This document shows, in pieces, positions 49,176 through 58,425 of a DNA stretch of 64,000 nucleotides (its first letter is position 1; each line of letters starts with the position of its first letter). Position numbers and translations under genes: made by a program. Origin of the DNA: WJKK01 sp964638225 (GTDB taxonomy: Bacteria; Patescibacteriota; WWE3; UBA101185; UBA10185); contig CAZWYL010000001.1 of assembly GCA_964638225.1 (NCBI GenBank), positions 8,742-72,741 of the forward strand, in the 5' to 3' direction. A model generated the notes under the pieces. The model saw nothing but the letters and a program-made list of their open reading frames with translations, was not told the origin of the DNA and did not search any database.

Positions 49176-51479
49176 CTAGATAGGTAAATCTTCGGAATCA
49201 TCTTTGTTAGGGTGGCTATCAATTAGAAGTTCTCGCGGACGACTGCCATCTTTTGGACCAACAATTCCTGCAGCCTCAAGTTCATCTAAAATCCTGGCTG
49301 CCCTGGCATAACCAATAGAAAGCCGACGCTGTAACAAAGATGCAGAACCCCTATCAGCATTTAAACAAACATCGATAGCTTCATCAAAAAGCTCATCTAC
49401 AGCCTCACCTCCAGCAGCAATACTTGTATTCCTTTGCTCTATTTTCTTTTCGGTTTTAAGCACTTCTTCCTTATATTCAGGTTCTACACCCTGAGATTTC
49501 AGGTAGCTCACCAAGTTTGAAATTTCATTTTCGGTTACCAGAGAACCCTGAAGACGCGAAGGTTTAGAAGCATCCGGAGGTACAAAAAGCATGTCTCCCT
49601 GACCTAAAAGTTTCTCGGCACCGGGCTGGTCTATAATAACTCGAGAGTCAACTTGACTAGAGACGTTAAAGGCGATTCGACAGGGAATATTTGCTTTAAT
49701 TAATCCGGTTATAACGTTTGTAGAAGGTCTCTGTACTGATAAAACTAGATGTATGCCGGTAGCGCGTGCCAACTGAGCCATCCGAATGATGCTTTTTTCC
49801 ACCGCGGAGGGATCCGCAACCATAATCTCACCCAATTCATCAACTACAATAACTATGTAAGGAAGTGCTTGAAATCCAGACTTCTCATTATATGAATCAA
49901 TATTACGAGCACGGGCACTTTCGAAAAGCTTATAACGGCGCTCCATTTCCATTACTGCCCATTTAAAAATAGAAGGAGATTTGTCTACATCAGTAACTAC
50001 TGGAGTTAGTAAATGCGGGATACCCTCATAATGGCTAAACTCAACTCTCTTGGGATCCACTAGGATAAACTTGCATTCCTGGGGAGTTGCTCTATACAGT
50101 ATGGAAAATAAAAGAGAATGTAAAAACACCGATTTACCAGAACCAGTAGCTCCTGCAACAAGTAAGTGGGGCATCCTTCCAATATCATAAACAATCGATT
50201 TTCCTCCTACATCCTTACCTAAAACAATTCCAATTTTCGATTCCAAAGACTTCATGGGTTCAGAAGTTAGTAAAGTTTTAAAATGAACGTTAACACGAGT
50301 ATTATTGGGAACTTCTATACCTACAAGAGATCTGCCGGGAATTGGTGCTTCAATACGCACTGATCCAGTTGGCGAGGCAAGGGCTAGAGCTAAATCATAT
50401 TGTAAGTTAACTATTTTTGAAATTTTCGTTCCTGTAGCTGTGTCAAGAGCATACTGAGTTACTGAGGGGCCAGCTTTAATCTCTTTTACTGTGGCCTTGA
50501 TTCCAAAGGATTTTAAAGTATCCTCAATAACTTCAGCTCGGGCTTTAACATTACCTGCATCTGGTTTAACTGGCGAGGGATCTTCTAATAGATCTTGTGG
50601 GGGTAATTCCCAAACCTTATCGACATAAGGAAGGTTAGGAACCAGGGAAGTAACCTCCTCCTCCTCATTTGTTGAAGAACTTGGTGATGGAACTTCTTCA
50701 TCCTGCGGTTCGGAATAAGAGGGAAGAACTTCGATTTTTGAAGTACTTTCTTTTTCCAATTCTTCTGTCGAAAAGGATTCCTCCCTTTCTTTATCTGACT
50801 CTTCTCCCTCACCATTACCCTCTAAAGCTCTGTGAGCTAACTGGCTTACAGTCTCCGCTAGACCAGGACTTTCCTGATCTTCCTCTTCTTCAGATTTCTC
50901 TTCAGATTCCTCTTCCCCTTCTCCTTTTTCAGGAAAAATCTTTCTAAAAAGTATCAAAATAAACTCAAAAAGTTTATTTAAAGAAATATTAAAAATCAGT
51001 ATTATAGATATCAAAACTCCTGAAACAAGAACCAGAGACGCGCCATAAATACTTACAGAACTATTTAAAAATGACAAAACGTTATATCCTATCAGACCGC
51101 CGCATTGACCTTCAGAAGCACGCGTATAAGGCTCGGTGCGCCAACAAAAAAGCCCAAAAAAACCGGAGCTGAAAATCAGGAAACCTAAAAGACCGAGAAA
51201 AACCCTAACATCCTTAAATTTGTGTTTTAAAGCATCTATGAAAAAAGTTGTTAAAAGAAAAAAGAGAAAAGGAATGGTATAAGCTGCAAAACCAAATCCC
51301 CGCAGAAGCAGATCTCTAATTTTAGCGTTCCAACTATAACCTGGAAGGAGAAGAGAAATTAAACTTAAACCACCTAAAAGAAAGAAAACAACAACAGCCA
51401 CGGACTTTATTACCTCCGGTCTTAAGTCAAAACCGACTTTCAACCTGAATTTTTTCTTTCTTCCTCTTTTTCTGGCCAT
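49176..51479 (-). CDS. ftsK: DNA translocase FtsK
   Basis: FtsK/SpoIIIE pumps DNA through the septum during division. The 767-residue protein has about four N-terminal membrane segments, an acidic linker (about 190-290), the translocase alpha domain, the motor with Walker A AGATGSGKSVFLHSLLFS and Walker B IVIVVDELGEIMV, and a C-terminal gamma winged helix with RGSASLLQRRLSIGYARAAR that reads orienting sequences. A TGA-TAAAAT box lies seven bases before the ATG, again a leaderless position. Confidence 0.95.
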   Translation of the reverse strand: MARKRGRKKKFRLKVGFDLRPEVIKSVAVVVFFLLGGLSLISLLLPGYSWNAKIRDLLLRGFGFAAYTIPFLFFLLTTFFIDALKHKFKDVRVFLGLLGFLIFSSGFFGLFCWRTEPYTRASEGQCGGLIGYNVLSFLNSSVSIYGASLVLVSGVLISIILIFNISLNKLFEFILILFRKIFPEKGEGEEESEEKSEEEEDQESPGLAETVSQLAHRALEGNGEGEESDKEREESFSTEELEKESTSKIEVLPSYSEPQDEEVPSPSSSTNEEEEVTSLVPNLPYVDKVWELPPQDLLEDPSPVKPDAGNVKARAEVIEDTLKSFGIKATVKEIKAGPSVTQYALDTATGTKISKIVNLQYDLALALASPTGSVRIEAPIPGRSLVGIEVPNNTRVNVHFKTLLTSEPMKSLESKIGIVLGKDVGGKSIVYDIGRMPHLLVAGATGSGKSVFLHSLLFSILYRATPQECKFILVDPKRVEFSHYEGIPHLLTPVVTDVDKSPSIFKWAVMEMERRYKLFESARARNIDSYNEKSGFQALPYIVIVVDELGEIMVADPSAVEKSIIRMAQLARATGIHLVLSVQRPSTNVITGLIKANIPCRIAFNVSSQVDSRVIIDQPGAEKLLGQGDMLFVPPDASKPSRLQGSLVTENEISNLVSYLKSQGVEPEYKEEVLKTEKKIEQRNTSIAAGGEAVDELFDEAIDVCLNADRGSASLLQRRLSIGYARAARILDELEAAGIVGPKDGSRPRELLIDSHPNKDDSEDLPI

Positions 51480-51486
51480 TAGGGCA

Positions 51487-51495
51487 ATTTTATCA
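51487..51495 (-). promoter_or_regulatory. Extended -10 of ftsK (leaderless)
   Basis: TGA-TAAAAT on the minus strand, seven bases before the ATG at 51479. Confidence 0.5.
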
Positions 51496-51498
51496 AAA

Positions 51499-53172
51499 TT
51501 AAAGATAAATCGCTTGTATAAAAAGAAGAGGATTTCTCCCGGTCTCTTTGTAAAGCATTTTATTAAGGCGCTTTTCTAGTTCATTGCGAACATTATTCCA
51601 ATCTTTAAGTCCTTGTTCATAATTTTCTATTGTATCCGTAAGTGATTGTTTAACTTTGTCCATGAGCTCTTTAGACTCCCTTACATAAACAAAGCCCCTT
51701 GTCACAACTTCTATATTCCCGGCTAATTGTCTAGATTCTTGGTCAATAGGAACTATAACTACAAATATTCCATCATCAGATAGCTTCTCACGATCTCGAA
51801 GAACCAAAGGTCCAACATCCCCGATAGTAGATCCATCTAAGAAAACGTCCCTTACGGGGTACGTTTCGCCTTTTTTGGCCTCTCCGTTCTCGAATTCAAC
51901 AGAATCCCCCTCCAATAAAAGGAAAACTCTAGACTCATCTACTCCCAAATTCAAGAGCATGTCCGCATAACTACGAGATTGGATAACATTACCTCCAATT
52001 GGGATGAAATATTTGGGTTTTACTAAAGAAGCAATAAGCCTCAAGTCACCACGAGGGCCATGTCCTGAAACATGGAGCCTGCTTTGGATACCTGGGTATA
52101 CAACCCGTGCTTTCATTAAGCTTAACCTACCCTGTAACCTCTCAACAGGCTCTCTAACGCCCGGAGGGGCTGGTGTAGAAGAAAAAATAACGTGGGCACC
52201 CGATTCTAAGGTAATTTCTTGATTATCATTTCTACTCAATCTATCCATTGCAGAACCTTCCTGACCAAAACTTCCGGCAGCAATATAAACTAAACCTGCT
52301 TGATTGTAACCCGAGGCTTTCCTCGAATCTACAAAAACATTGTCTTCAAAGGGAAGATAACCCAGGTTGCGGGCAATCTCCACTTTTTGTCTAATTGAAT
52401 AGCCCAAAAGGACTATTTGCCTGCCAACTCTTCTGGCACTCTTTATTATTTGGTGCATTCTAGGAAGATTTGATGAAATCGTTGTAACAATAACCTGTTT
52501 TCCTTCTGCTTCTTGAAAAAGAATATCAAAAGTAGGCCCTATTTCCTTTTCCGTTGGAGAATAACCGGGAGTCGCAACTTTCAAACAATCCGATAAAAGA
52601 CAAAGCACCCCTTCATCTCCGTACGCAGCTATTTTGTTTAACTCTATCGGTTCATCAATTTCAGGAGTCAAATCTATTTTGAAGTCCGACATATGCAGAA
52701 TTAATCCTTCAGGAGTTCTTAAAGCTATACCTAAAGAATCAGGAACTGAATGATTCACCTTAAAAACCTCTACACTAAAAACACCTAAATCCACAGCTTC
52801 TGCACCTGATTTTAATTCGTGTAAAGAGGGGTTTTTTGGAACGCCTTTGTAACGATCCCTTTCTTTTAATTTTTCTTTTAATAGCTCCAAGCCAAATTTG
52901 CTGGAATAAACCGGAACTTTCGGAAACTTAGCAAGAAAGTGAGGAACAGCCCCTATGTGATCTTCATGAGCGTGGGTAACTATCAACCCCTTAATCTTAT
53001 GTACATTGTCCTGAAGGTAAGACATGTCTGGTATTACCAGATCTACACCTAACATCTCACTATCAGGAAATCCAACACCGCAATCTATTACAATAATCTC
53101 ATCTTTATACTCAAAGATGGTTAAATTTTTTGTAGCTCCCTCCTCACCGCTTAAGTCAATTATTTTTAACAT
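51499..53172 (-). CDS. rnj: Ribonuclease J
   Basis: RNase J is a metallo-beta-lactamase-fold enzyme with 5'-exonuclease and endonuclease activity on RNA and takes the place of RNase E in many bacteria. The zinc motif is VTHAHEDHIGAVPHF (H67, H69, D71, H72); further ligands lie in VNHSVPDSLG and MSDFK. The beta-CASP part has TTISSNLPRMHQI and HVSGHGPRGD. The 557 residues include the C-terminal domain. It follows udg after 7 bases, and pnp, its usual partner in RNA decay, lies 2 kb upstream. Confidence 0.93.
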   Translation of the reverse strand: MLKIIDLSGEEGATKNLTIFEYKDEIIVIDCGVGFPDSEMLGVDLVIPDMSYLQDNVHKIKGLIVTHAHEDHIGAVPHFLAKFPKVPVYSSKFGLELLKEKLKERDRYKGVPKNPSLHELKSGAEAVDLGVFSVEVFKVNHSVPDSLGIALRTPEGLILHMSDFKIDLTPEIDEPIELNKIAAYGDEGVLCLLSDCLKVATPGYSPTEKEIGPTFDILFQEAEGKQVIVTTISSNLPRMHQIIKSARRVGRQIVLLGYSIRQKVEIARNLGYLPFEDNVFVDSRKASGYNQAGLVYIAAGSFGQEGSAMDRLSRNDNQEITLESGAHVIFSSTPAPPGVREPVERLQGRLSLMKARVVYPGIQSRLHVSGHGPRGDLRLIASLVKPKYFIPIGGNVIQSRSYADMLLNLGVDESRVFLLLEGDSVEFENGEAKKGETYPVRDVFLDGSTIGDVGPLVLRDREKLSDDGIFVVIVPIDQESRQLAGNIEVVTRGFVYVRESKELMDKVKQSLTDTIENYEQGLKDWNNVRNELEKRLNKMLYKETGRNPLLFIQAIYL

Positions 53173-53179
53173 ATTTCTT

Positions 53180-53827
53180 TTACAAATCTAATTTTATTTG
53201 TCCTTTCTGTTCCTCTTTTCTAGAGGATGCAACATTTTTTACTTGATCTAATTCTATTTCTTTTAAAATCTGGGGAATCCTTCTAAAGTCGCTTTCCAGG
53301 GCCTCGCGAAACTTTCCATTCCTCAGTCCTGCCGCTGGATGATAAACCGGATAAACAAATAACTTTCTTCCAACCTTGCTATCTGTCACTTCTATAAGAT
53401 TACCACGATCCTGCGAAATCTTACCCTCCTTATAAAAATAATACATAGCAAATCGTCCCAAAGTTACTACCAATTTAGGACGTATGGTTCTGAGCTGAAC
53501 TGTTAAATACGGTTCGCATGCTTTTATTTCATCTTGGAGGGGATCTCTATTCTTGGGAGGGCGATGCTTAATTATATTCCCAATCCAGACATCTTTTCTT
53601 GTAAGACCTATATCTTCTAATAAAGATTCTAGTAGTTTCCCCGCTCTTCCAACAAATGGACGTCCGGTTTTATCTTCATTAGCTCCCGGCGCTTCTCCTA
53701 TAAGAACTATATCGGCGTTTATATTTCCTTCTCCGGGAACGGCATTTTGCGCCTGTTTATGCAAACGGCATTTTTGACAAGTTTCAACTTGCCTGGCTAT
53801 TTTCTTCATCAAAGCTGCTTTCTTCAT
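53180..53827 (-). CDS. Uracil-DNA glycosylase, family 4, with a His at one cluster position
   Basis: Family 4 enzymes excise uracil from DNA and carry a [4Fe-4S] cluster. Motif 1 is LIGEAPGANEDKTGRPFVG and motif 2 is VYPVYHPAAGLRN. Cluster ligands usually are two Cys near the N-terminus (C17 and C20, CQKC, present), a Cys in KCRPP and one in a later ACxP motif (C104 in KACEPYL, present). Here the third reads IIKHRPPKNRDP, with H88 in place of Cys. The cluster may be His-ligated or more labile. The product is 215 residues; the start could also be M7. Confidence 0.82.
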   Translation of the reverse strand: MKKAALMKKIARQVETCQKCRLHKQAQNAVPGEGNINADIVLIGEAPGANEDKTGRPFVGRAGKLLESLLEDIGLTRKDVWIGNIIKHRPPKNRDPLQDEIKACEPYLTVQLRTIRPKLVVTLGRFAMYYFYKEGKISQDRGNLIEVTDSKVGRKLFVYPVYHPAAGLRNGKFREALESDFRRIPQILKEIELDQVKNVASSRKEEQKGQIKLDL

Positions 53828-53847
53828 AAAATAATTTACCGAAAGAA

Positions 53848-54948
53848 TTACCAGGAAGGCATGTAATACTTAAGATTCTCCTTTGTAACATAAACACTAG
53901 TTGCTTCCCCTGTAACAATCTGCTTTGCAACCTTTCTGCAAAGACTCTCTAAAATCCTTCCCAAACTGCGGATTCCAGAGTCATAGCCGAAAGGATTAAC
54001 GATTTCCGGCCATAAATTGGGATCTATCTTTAATTCCTCTTCTTTCAATCCAGTCTTCTCTCTTATCTTGGGAAATAAGTAATCTCTCGCAATCACTGCT
54101 TTCTCTTCATTAGTATATGAGGGCATCTTGACAACCTCCATTCTGTCCAAAAGTGCTGCAGTCAAAGTTCCCGTATTATTTGCAGAACAAATGAACAAAA
54201 CTTGAGATAGATCTATAGGATAGTCTACGTAGTGATCCCTAAAATTAGTATTCTGGTTAGGATCCAGAATTTCTAGCAGAACCGCCATAACATCGGCTAG
54301 TAAACCTCTCTCGCCACTAGCCTTTTCTATTTCATCCAGAAGAATTAGCGGATTTTTTACCCCGGTTTTTATCAAAGCTTTTACTATCTGTCCCGGCTCC
54401 GCTCCAGGAAAAGCTTTACTTTTCCCTCTTAACTCAAAGGTAGAGCCAAGGGCGCCCATAGAAATTCTGATAAATTTGCGACCCAAAGCTTCGGCTACAG
54501 ATTGAGCCAAAGTAGTTTTTCCAACGCCCTGTAAACCTACAAGCAGTAAAATAGGGGAGTTGTCAATCGCGCCATCCTTTCGTCTTTTTATGAGAGTCAT
54601 GGTTGCTAGATATTCAAGAATACGTTCTTTTACGTCTGGCATGCCATAGTGTTGACTATCCAATAAACGCTTTGTTCTTTCTATGTCAAGATTATCCTCA
54701 GTAGCAGCAACCCAAGGAATAGATGTTACTACTTCTATGTAGCGTGAAAGAGTGTCAAATTCAGAAGCGTAATGGCCCAGACGAGCCATTCTATCCAATC
54801 TACGGAGCATCTGACGAAGACGCTCCTGTAAACCCTCAGGAATACCCTCCGTAGAGTCAACCCTATTTGAGAGCGCATCTAATTCATCAAAGATGTAGCT
54901 TTCATTATTGGTTTTTAAACCTTTATCTTTAGAGGTTTTATCAGACAT
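53848..54948 (-). CDS. Lon-like AAA+ ATPase without protease domain
   Basis: The 366 residues align with the centre of Lon: a helical stretch ending in LSRYIEVVTSIPW (about 68-79), then the AAA+ module with Walker A LLVGLQGVGKTTLAQ (138-146), LRGKSKAFPGAEPGQIVKAL, Walker B ILLDEIEK (202-209), FICSANNTG and the small domain with YDSGIRSLGRILESLCRKV. Both the N-terminal substrate domain and the Ser-Lys protease domain are absent; the stop follows directly on the AAA+ part and only 20 bases separate it from udg. It may act as an unfoldase or chaperone. A TGG-TAGAAT box lies ten bases before the ATG. Confidence 0.85.
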   Translation of the reverse strand: MSDKTSKDKGLKTNNESYIFDELDALSNRVDSTEGIPEGLQERLRQMLRRLDRMARLGHYASEFDTLSRYIEVVTSIPWVAATEDNLDIERTKRLLDSQHYGMPDVKERILEYLATMTLIKRRKDGAIDNSPILLLVGLQGVGKTTLAQSVAEALGRKFIRISMGALGSTFELRGKSKAFPGAEPGQIVKALIKTGVKNPLILLDEIEKASGERGLLADVMAVLLEILDPNQNTNFRDHYVDYPIDLSQVLFICSANNTGTLTAALLDRMEVVKMPSYTNEEKAVIARDYLFPKIREKTGLKEEELKIDPNLWPEIVNPFGYDSGIRSLGRILESLCRKVAKQIVTGEATSVYVTKENLKYYMPSW

Positions 54949-54979
54949 TCGCAGCTTAATTCTACCAGATATTTAATAT

Positions 54980-57106
54980 CTAGTACTTTCCTGAGGGTTG
55001 ATCATCTGTGTCTTCCAAAATCTTTTTGGAAAGTGCGATCTTACCGTTTTTAACATCAATAACCTTTACCCTGACCTTATCACCTTTTTTCAAGTAGTTG
55101 GTGACATCTTCCACGTATTCATTCGCAATTTCACTAACGTGTAAAAGACCATCCTTGCCAGGTAAAATCTCCACAAAGGCGCCAAAGTCCACTATATCTT
55201 TAACTTCCCCTTCGTAAACTTCACCGACTTCTACCTCCTTAACAATGTTTTCAATCGTGTCAACAGCAACTTGAACACCATCATCGCTTTTTCCTGTTAC
55301 AACAACGGTACCATCATCATCAATACTTATGACTGCCCCGGTTTCTTCTTGAATAGACTTTATGGTCTTACCACCAGAACCTATAACCATCCCGATTTTG
55401 TCAGGATCAATATTTAAGGTGAAGCTTTTTGGGGCATATTCGGAAACACCTTCTCTTGGTTCCTTAATGGTCTTGGCCATCTCATCCAACACATGAATCC
55501 TTCCTTCACGAGACTGCTCGAATACTTTAGGAAGCAAAGACATGGGAATACCTTGAGCTTTCATATCACTCTGAATAGCCGTAACACCTGTACGAGTACC
55601 GGTCATCTTAAAGTCTAAAAGACCAAAGGCATCTTCTCTATATGCTAAATCCGTAATAATTTTATATTCACTAAAATCATCAGTAGCCATCAAACCCACA
55701 CCTATTCCACCAACCATTGCCTTTATGGGAACTCCAGCCTCCATCAAAGCCATGCTGGAAGCACAGGTTGCAGCCATAGAGCTGGAACCACTAGAAGATA
55801 ATGTCTCAGACATCAAGACTACCATGTAGGGAAATTCCTCTTGGGAGGGAATTACAGCTTTAAGACCTTTTTCAGCAAGCATCCCATGACCTATCTCACG
55901 GCCTCCGGGCCAACCTATTCTTCCAACTTCACCCACAGAAAAAGGGGGGAAATTGTAAAAATGTATAAACTGCTTAGTTTCTTCACCATACATATCGTGA
56001 ATTAACATCTCTAAATTAGGAGAACCTAAAGTAGCAACGGTAAGTAACTGTGTTAAACCACGTGTAAATAAAGCACTGCCGTGAGTTCTTGGCAAAACTC
56101 CCACCTCAGAAGTAATAGGTCTTACCTCATCTATAGCTCTGCCGTCCGGACGCCTACCTTTTCTAACCTCTTGCTCTTGTAAAACATCTTTCTCTATTTC
56201 CTCAAAAGCCTTTTGCATATCTTTTCTTTTGTAATCACCTTCTAATTTCTCATAAATCTCTTCCAAAAGTGCGTCTTTCTTTTCTGCAAAAACATTCTTT
56301 TCCAGGTTTCCACCATAAATTAATTCTTCCACTCTATCTCCAATGACACTCTTAACATCCTCAATTAATTCCTCCGAAATACCTTGAGGTTCATATTCTG
56401 CTTTCTCCAATCCAGGATTAACTTCTTCTGCAAATTCTAGAATGAAATCAACAGCGGGTTTCAGCTGGTTCCGTGCAAACTCAACTGCACCTAAAACCAC
56501 TTCTTCAGGAAGATTATTTACTTCCGCCTCCATAGCTAAATACTTCAAACCCTCTCCAACAAAAGAAACTGTCAAATCCAATTCGGAATTTTCCATTTCT
56601 TTTTCAGAAGGATTTAAAATATATTCCTCTTCTACATAGCCTACTATTGCCGAAACAAAAGGACCTGCAAAGGGAATGTCTGAAGACGTTAATGCTACTG
56701 AAGTTCCGATTAAACTTAAAAACTTAGGGGAGCAAGCGGGGTCATAAGATAAAACTGTATTCACCACCTGTATTTCATTTTTGTAATCTTCTGGGAATAG
56801 AGGTCTTATGGCGTGATCTATCAACCTTCTTGTAACAACGGACTCATCCGTTGGTCTACCCTCTCGTTTCACAAAACGAGAAGATTTGATGGATCCGCTT
56901 GCGTAAAGCTTCTCCTCATAATTTACCCTTAAAGGGAAATAATCCAAATCGGGATTCAATCCACTAGAGACAGCTGTAGATAAAACTACTGACTCTCCAT
57001 AACTAATTTTTACTGCGGAATTTGCTTGCACAGCAAGCTTTCCGGATTCTAAAACCAGCTTTCTTCCAGCTAGTTCCATCTCTTTCTTCACATATTTTTT
57101 ATTCAT
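54980..57106 (-). CDS. pnp: Polyribonucleotide nucleotidyltransferase
   Basis: PNPase is a phosphorolytic 3'-exoribonuclease of RNA decay. The 708 residues hold two RNase PH domains (RFVKREGRPTDESVVTRRLI in the first, RKGRRPDGRAIDEVRPI and YREDAFGLLDFKMTGTRTGV in the second), then a KH domain (KIGMVIGSGGKTIKSIQEET) and an S1 domain (YEGEVKDIVDFGAFVEI). A Shine-Dalgarno (AAAGG) precedes the ATG. The promoter region at 57171-57199 carries a perfect 14-bp palindrome. Confidence 0.96.
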   Translation of the reverse strand: MNKKYVKKEMELAGRKLVLESGKLAVQANSAVKISYGESVVLSTAVSSGLNPDLDYFPLRVNYEEKLYASGSIKSSRFVKREGRPTDESVVTRRLIDHAIRPLFPEDYKNEIQVVNTVLSYDPACSPKFLSLIGTSVALTSSDIPFAGPFVSAIVGYVEEEYILNPSEKEMENSELDLTVSFVGEGLKYLAMEAEVNNLPEEVVLGAVEFARNQLKPAVDFILEFAEEVNPGLEKAEYEPQGISEELIEDVKSVIGDRVEELIYGGNLEKNVFAEKKDALLEEIYEKLEGDYKRKDMQKAFEEIEKDVLQEQEVRKGRRPDGRAIDEVRPITSEVGVLPRTHGSALFTRGLTQLLTVATLGSPNLEMLIHDMYGEETKQFIHFYNFPPFSVGEVGRIGWPGGREIGHGMLAEKGLKAVIPSQEEFPYMVVLMSETLSSSGSSSMAATCASSMALMEAGVPIKAMVGGIGVGLMATDDFSEYKIITDLAYREDAFGLLDFKMTGTRTGVTAIQSDMKAQGIPMSLLPKVFEQSREGRIHVLDEMAKTIKEPREGVSEYAPKSFTLNIDPDKIGMVIGSGGKTIKSIQEETGAVISIDDDGTVVVTGKSDDGVQVAVDTIENIVKEVEVGEVYEGEVKDIVDFGAFVEILPGKDGLLHVSEIANEYVEDVTNYLKKGDKVRVKVIDVKNGKIALSKKILEDTDDQPSGKY

Positions 57107-57170
57107 TTTTTTGTACCTTTCTTTTAGGGAGCTAACTTAGGAATAGATTAAGGAATAAAATACTAGCGAC

Positions 57171-57199
57171 ATTATAAACATCTTGCATGCAAGAGTGGA
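57171..57199 (-). promoter_or_regulatory. pnp promoter with a palindrome in its spacer
   Basis: TATAAT on the minus strand (57171-57176) with a weak -35 TCCACT 17 bases upstream. The spacer is nearly filled by the perfect palindrome TCTTGCATGCAAGA (57181-57194). A dimeric regulator bound here would control pnp directly. The rest of the 185-base gap shows no gene. Confidence 0.45.
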
Positions 57200-57291
57200 A
57201 ATAATGTCCAATATTTAACCCTTAATCAAAATTCTCTGTTCTAACTCCTAACTTCTATAATTTCTAACTTAAATATATACTAACTAATTAC

Positions 57292-57561
57292 TTACGACTT
57301 AAGCCCTAACTTTTTGGTAACTTTAACATAACGATCTTCGTCTTTTTCTTTCAAATAGGAAAGAAGTCTTCTGCGCTTTCCAACAAGTTGTAATAAACCT
57401 CTTCGAGAATGTGTATCTTTCTTATGGTCTTTTAAATGATCGGCCAATTGGGAAATTCTTTCGCTCAACAAAGCAATTTGTACCTCGGGCGATCCAGTAT
57501 CATCTTCGTGAACCTGGTAATCATTTATTATTTTGTCTTTTAATTCTTTTGATAACGCCAT
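57292..57561 (-). CDS. rpsO: 30S ribosomal protein S15
   Basis: S15 binds the central domain of 16S rRNA and helps bridge the subunits. The 89 residues are of the usual length, with the conserved DTGSPEVQIALLSERISQL, HSRRGLLQLVGKRRRLLSYL and the end VTKKLGLKS. The ATG at 57561 is chosen over a TTG two codons upstream. A TGT-TAGAAT box lies 11 bases before the ATG. rpsO followed by pnp is the classic order. Confidence 0.95.
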   Translation of the reverse strand: MALSKELKDKIINDYQVHEDDTGSPEVQIALLSERISQLADHLKDHKKDTHSRRGLLQLVGKRRRLLSYLKEKDEDRYVKVTKKLGLKS

Positions 57562-57597
57562 GATCAAGAGCTATTCTAACAAAGAAATCTTAGAGGT

Positions 57598-58254
57598 TCA
57601 ACTCTGAGGTTCCCTATAAGTCATTCCTACTAAAAGAGCTTTAGCGCCCTTTCCACTTGGAACCATTCCTATTCTGGAAAACAATTTAAATACCGCCTCA
57701 CTTAAACTTGAAGCAGAATTATCAATAATATTTACTGATCCGTGTCTAGTATTCATCTTTGTATTGTCTAAATTAATTATCTCTGCTGCAGCAAATGTAT
57801 CTTGAAGCTCTTGATACACCAACCCTAAATCAGAGGGGCTTTGCACGCCTACTGAGAAAATTAAGTCAAAATTATGACCTTGAATCTTAGTCTTTATCCT
57901 GCTGCGATCAAAATCTTTAGAGATTGGAGCCAATACAAGATGTAAAACGTGGTCTTCATTTGAATATGCAAGCTTACTTGCGGGCGTATCTGAATAATCT
58001 ATAGAAATAGTAAGTTGACGGGAATAAATATCATCCGTTAAATCAACTCTATCTATAATATTTTGGGCCTCTTCGGGAATTTTACCGATATAAACAAGGG
58101 AAACATCCTTTTCCTGCGATTTTAAAGTGTGATAAAGACCAACAGCAGCAGTAAATGAATCAGCTCCAGCCACCTCCGAAGGCACTATTGCTATATTTTT
58201 TGCATTTTCTATAAGCTGTCTGACTTCCTCAGCAGCATTGTTTTGTTCATCCAT
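57598..58254 (-). CDS. NrnA-like DHH-fold protein with degenerate active site
   Basis: The 218 residues follow the N-terminal DHH domain of NrnA-type oligoribonucleases: IAIVPSEVAGADSFTAAVGL stands where homologues have an H-x-NPDGDALGS stretch, and VNIIDNSASSLSEAVFKLF where they have DxxxSST. The metal-binding DHH signature is gone (no His-Asp series), and the DHHA1 domain is absent. It may be a structural relative without nuclease activity. The start at 58254 is used because the promoter start (near 58319) excludes the longer frame. It lies between infB and rpsO. Confidence 0.6.
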   Translation of the reverse strand: MDEQNNAAEEVRQLIENAKNIAIVPSEVAGADSFTAAVGLYHTLKSQEKDVSLVYIGKIPEEAQNIIDRVDLTDDIYSRQLTISIDYSDTPASKLAYSNEDHVLHLVLAPISKDFDRSRIKTKIQGHNFDLIFSVGVQSPSDLGLVYQELQDTFAAAEIINLDNTKMNTRHGSVNIIDNSASSLSEAVFKLFSRIGMVPSGKGAKALLVGMTYREPQS

Positions 58255-58303
58255 GATATCTTTACTTTGGTTGCAGGAATTGTATATACTTTTTCTTAAT
58301 GAA

Positions 58304-58320
58304 GAGGTCTTCTTGACCTC
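58304..58320 (-). promoter_or_regulatory. 5'-terminal hairpin of the DHH-rpsO mRNA
   Basis: GAGGTC/GACCTC with a 5-base loop; the stem begins at the predicted transcription start, so the mRNA would start in a hairpin, which may protect it from 5' exonucleases such as RNase J. Confidence 0.4.
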
Positions 58321-58325
58321 AGAAG

Positions 58326-58354
58326 ATTGTATCAATTATAGGCCAAGTTGTCAA
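58326..58354 (-). promoter_or_regulatory. Consensus promoter before the DHH-like gene
   Basis: Perfect TTGACA, 17-base spacer ending TGA (extended -10), then TACAAT on the minus strand. It is among the strongest promoters in the window; start near 58319. Confidence 0.8.
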
Positions 58355-58425
58355 CATAAGTAAACTTAACTCAGGACTATCCTAAAAAAAGAAAATAATC
58401 TCAAACAATAGAAATTGGAGATTTT

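Noticed and set aside
58254..58335. Longer N-terminus of the DHH-like protein
   Set aside because: The first codons lie over the promoter -10 region and upstream of the predicted mRNA start.
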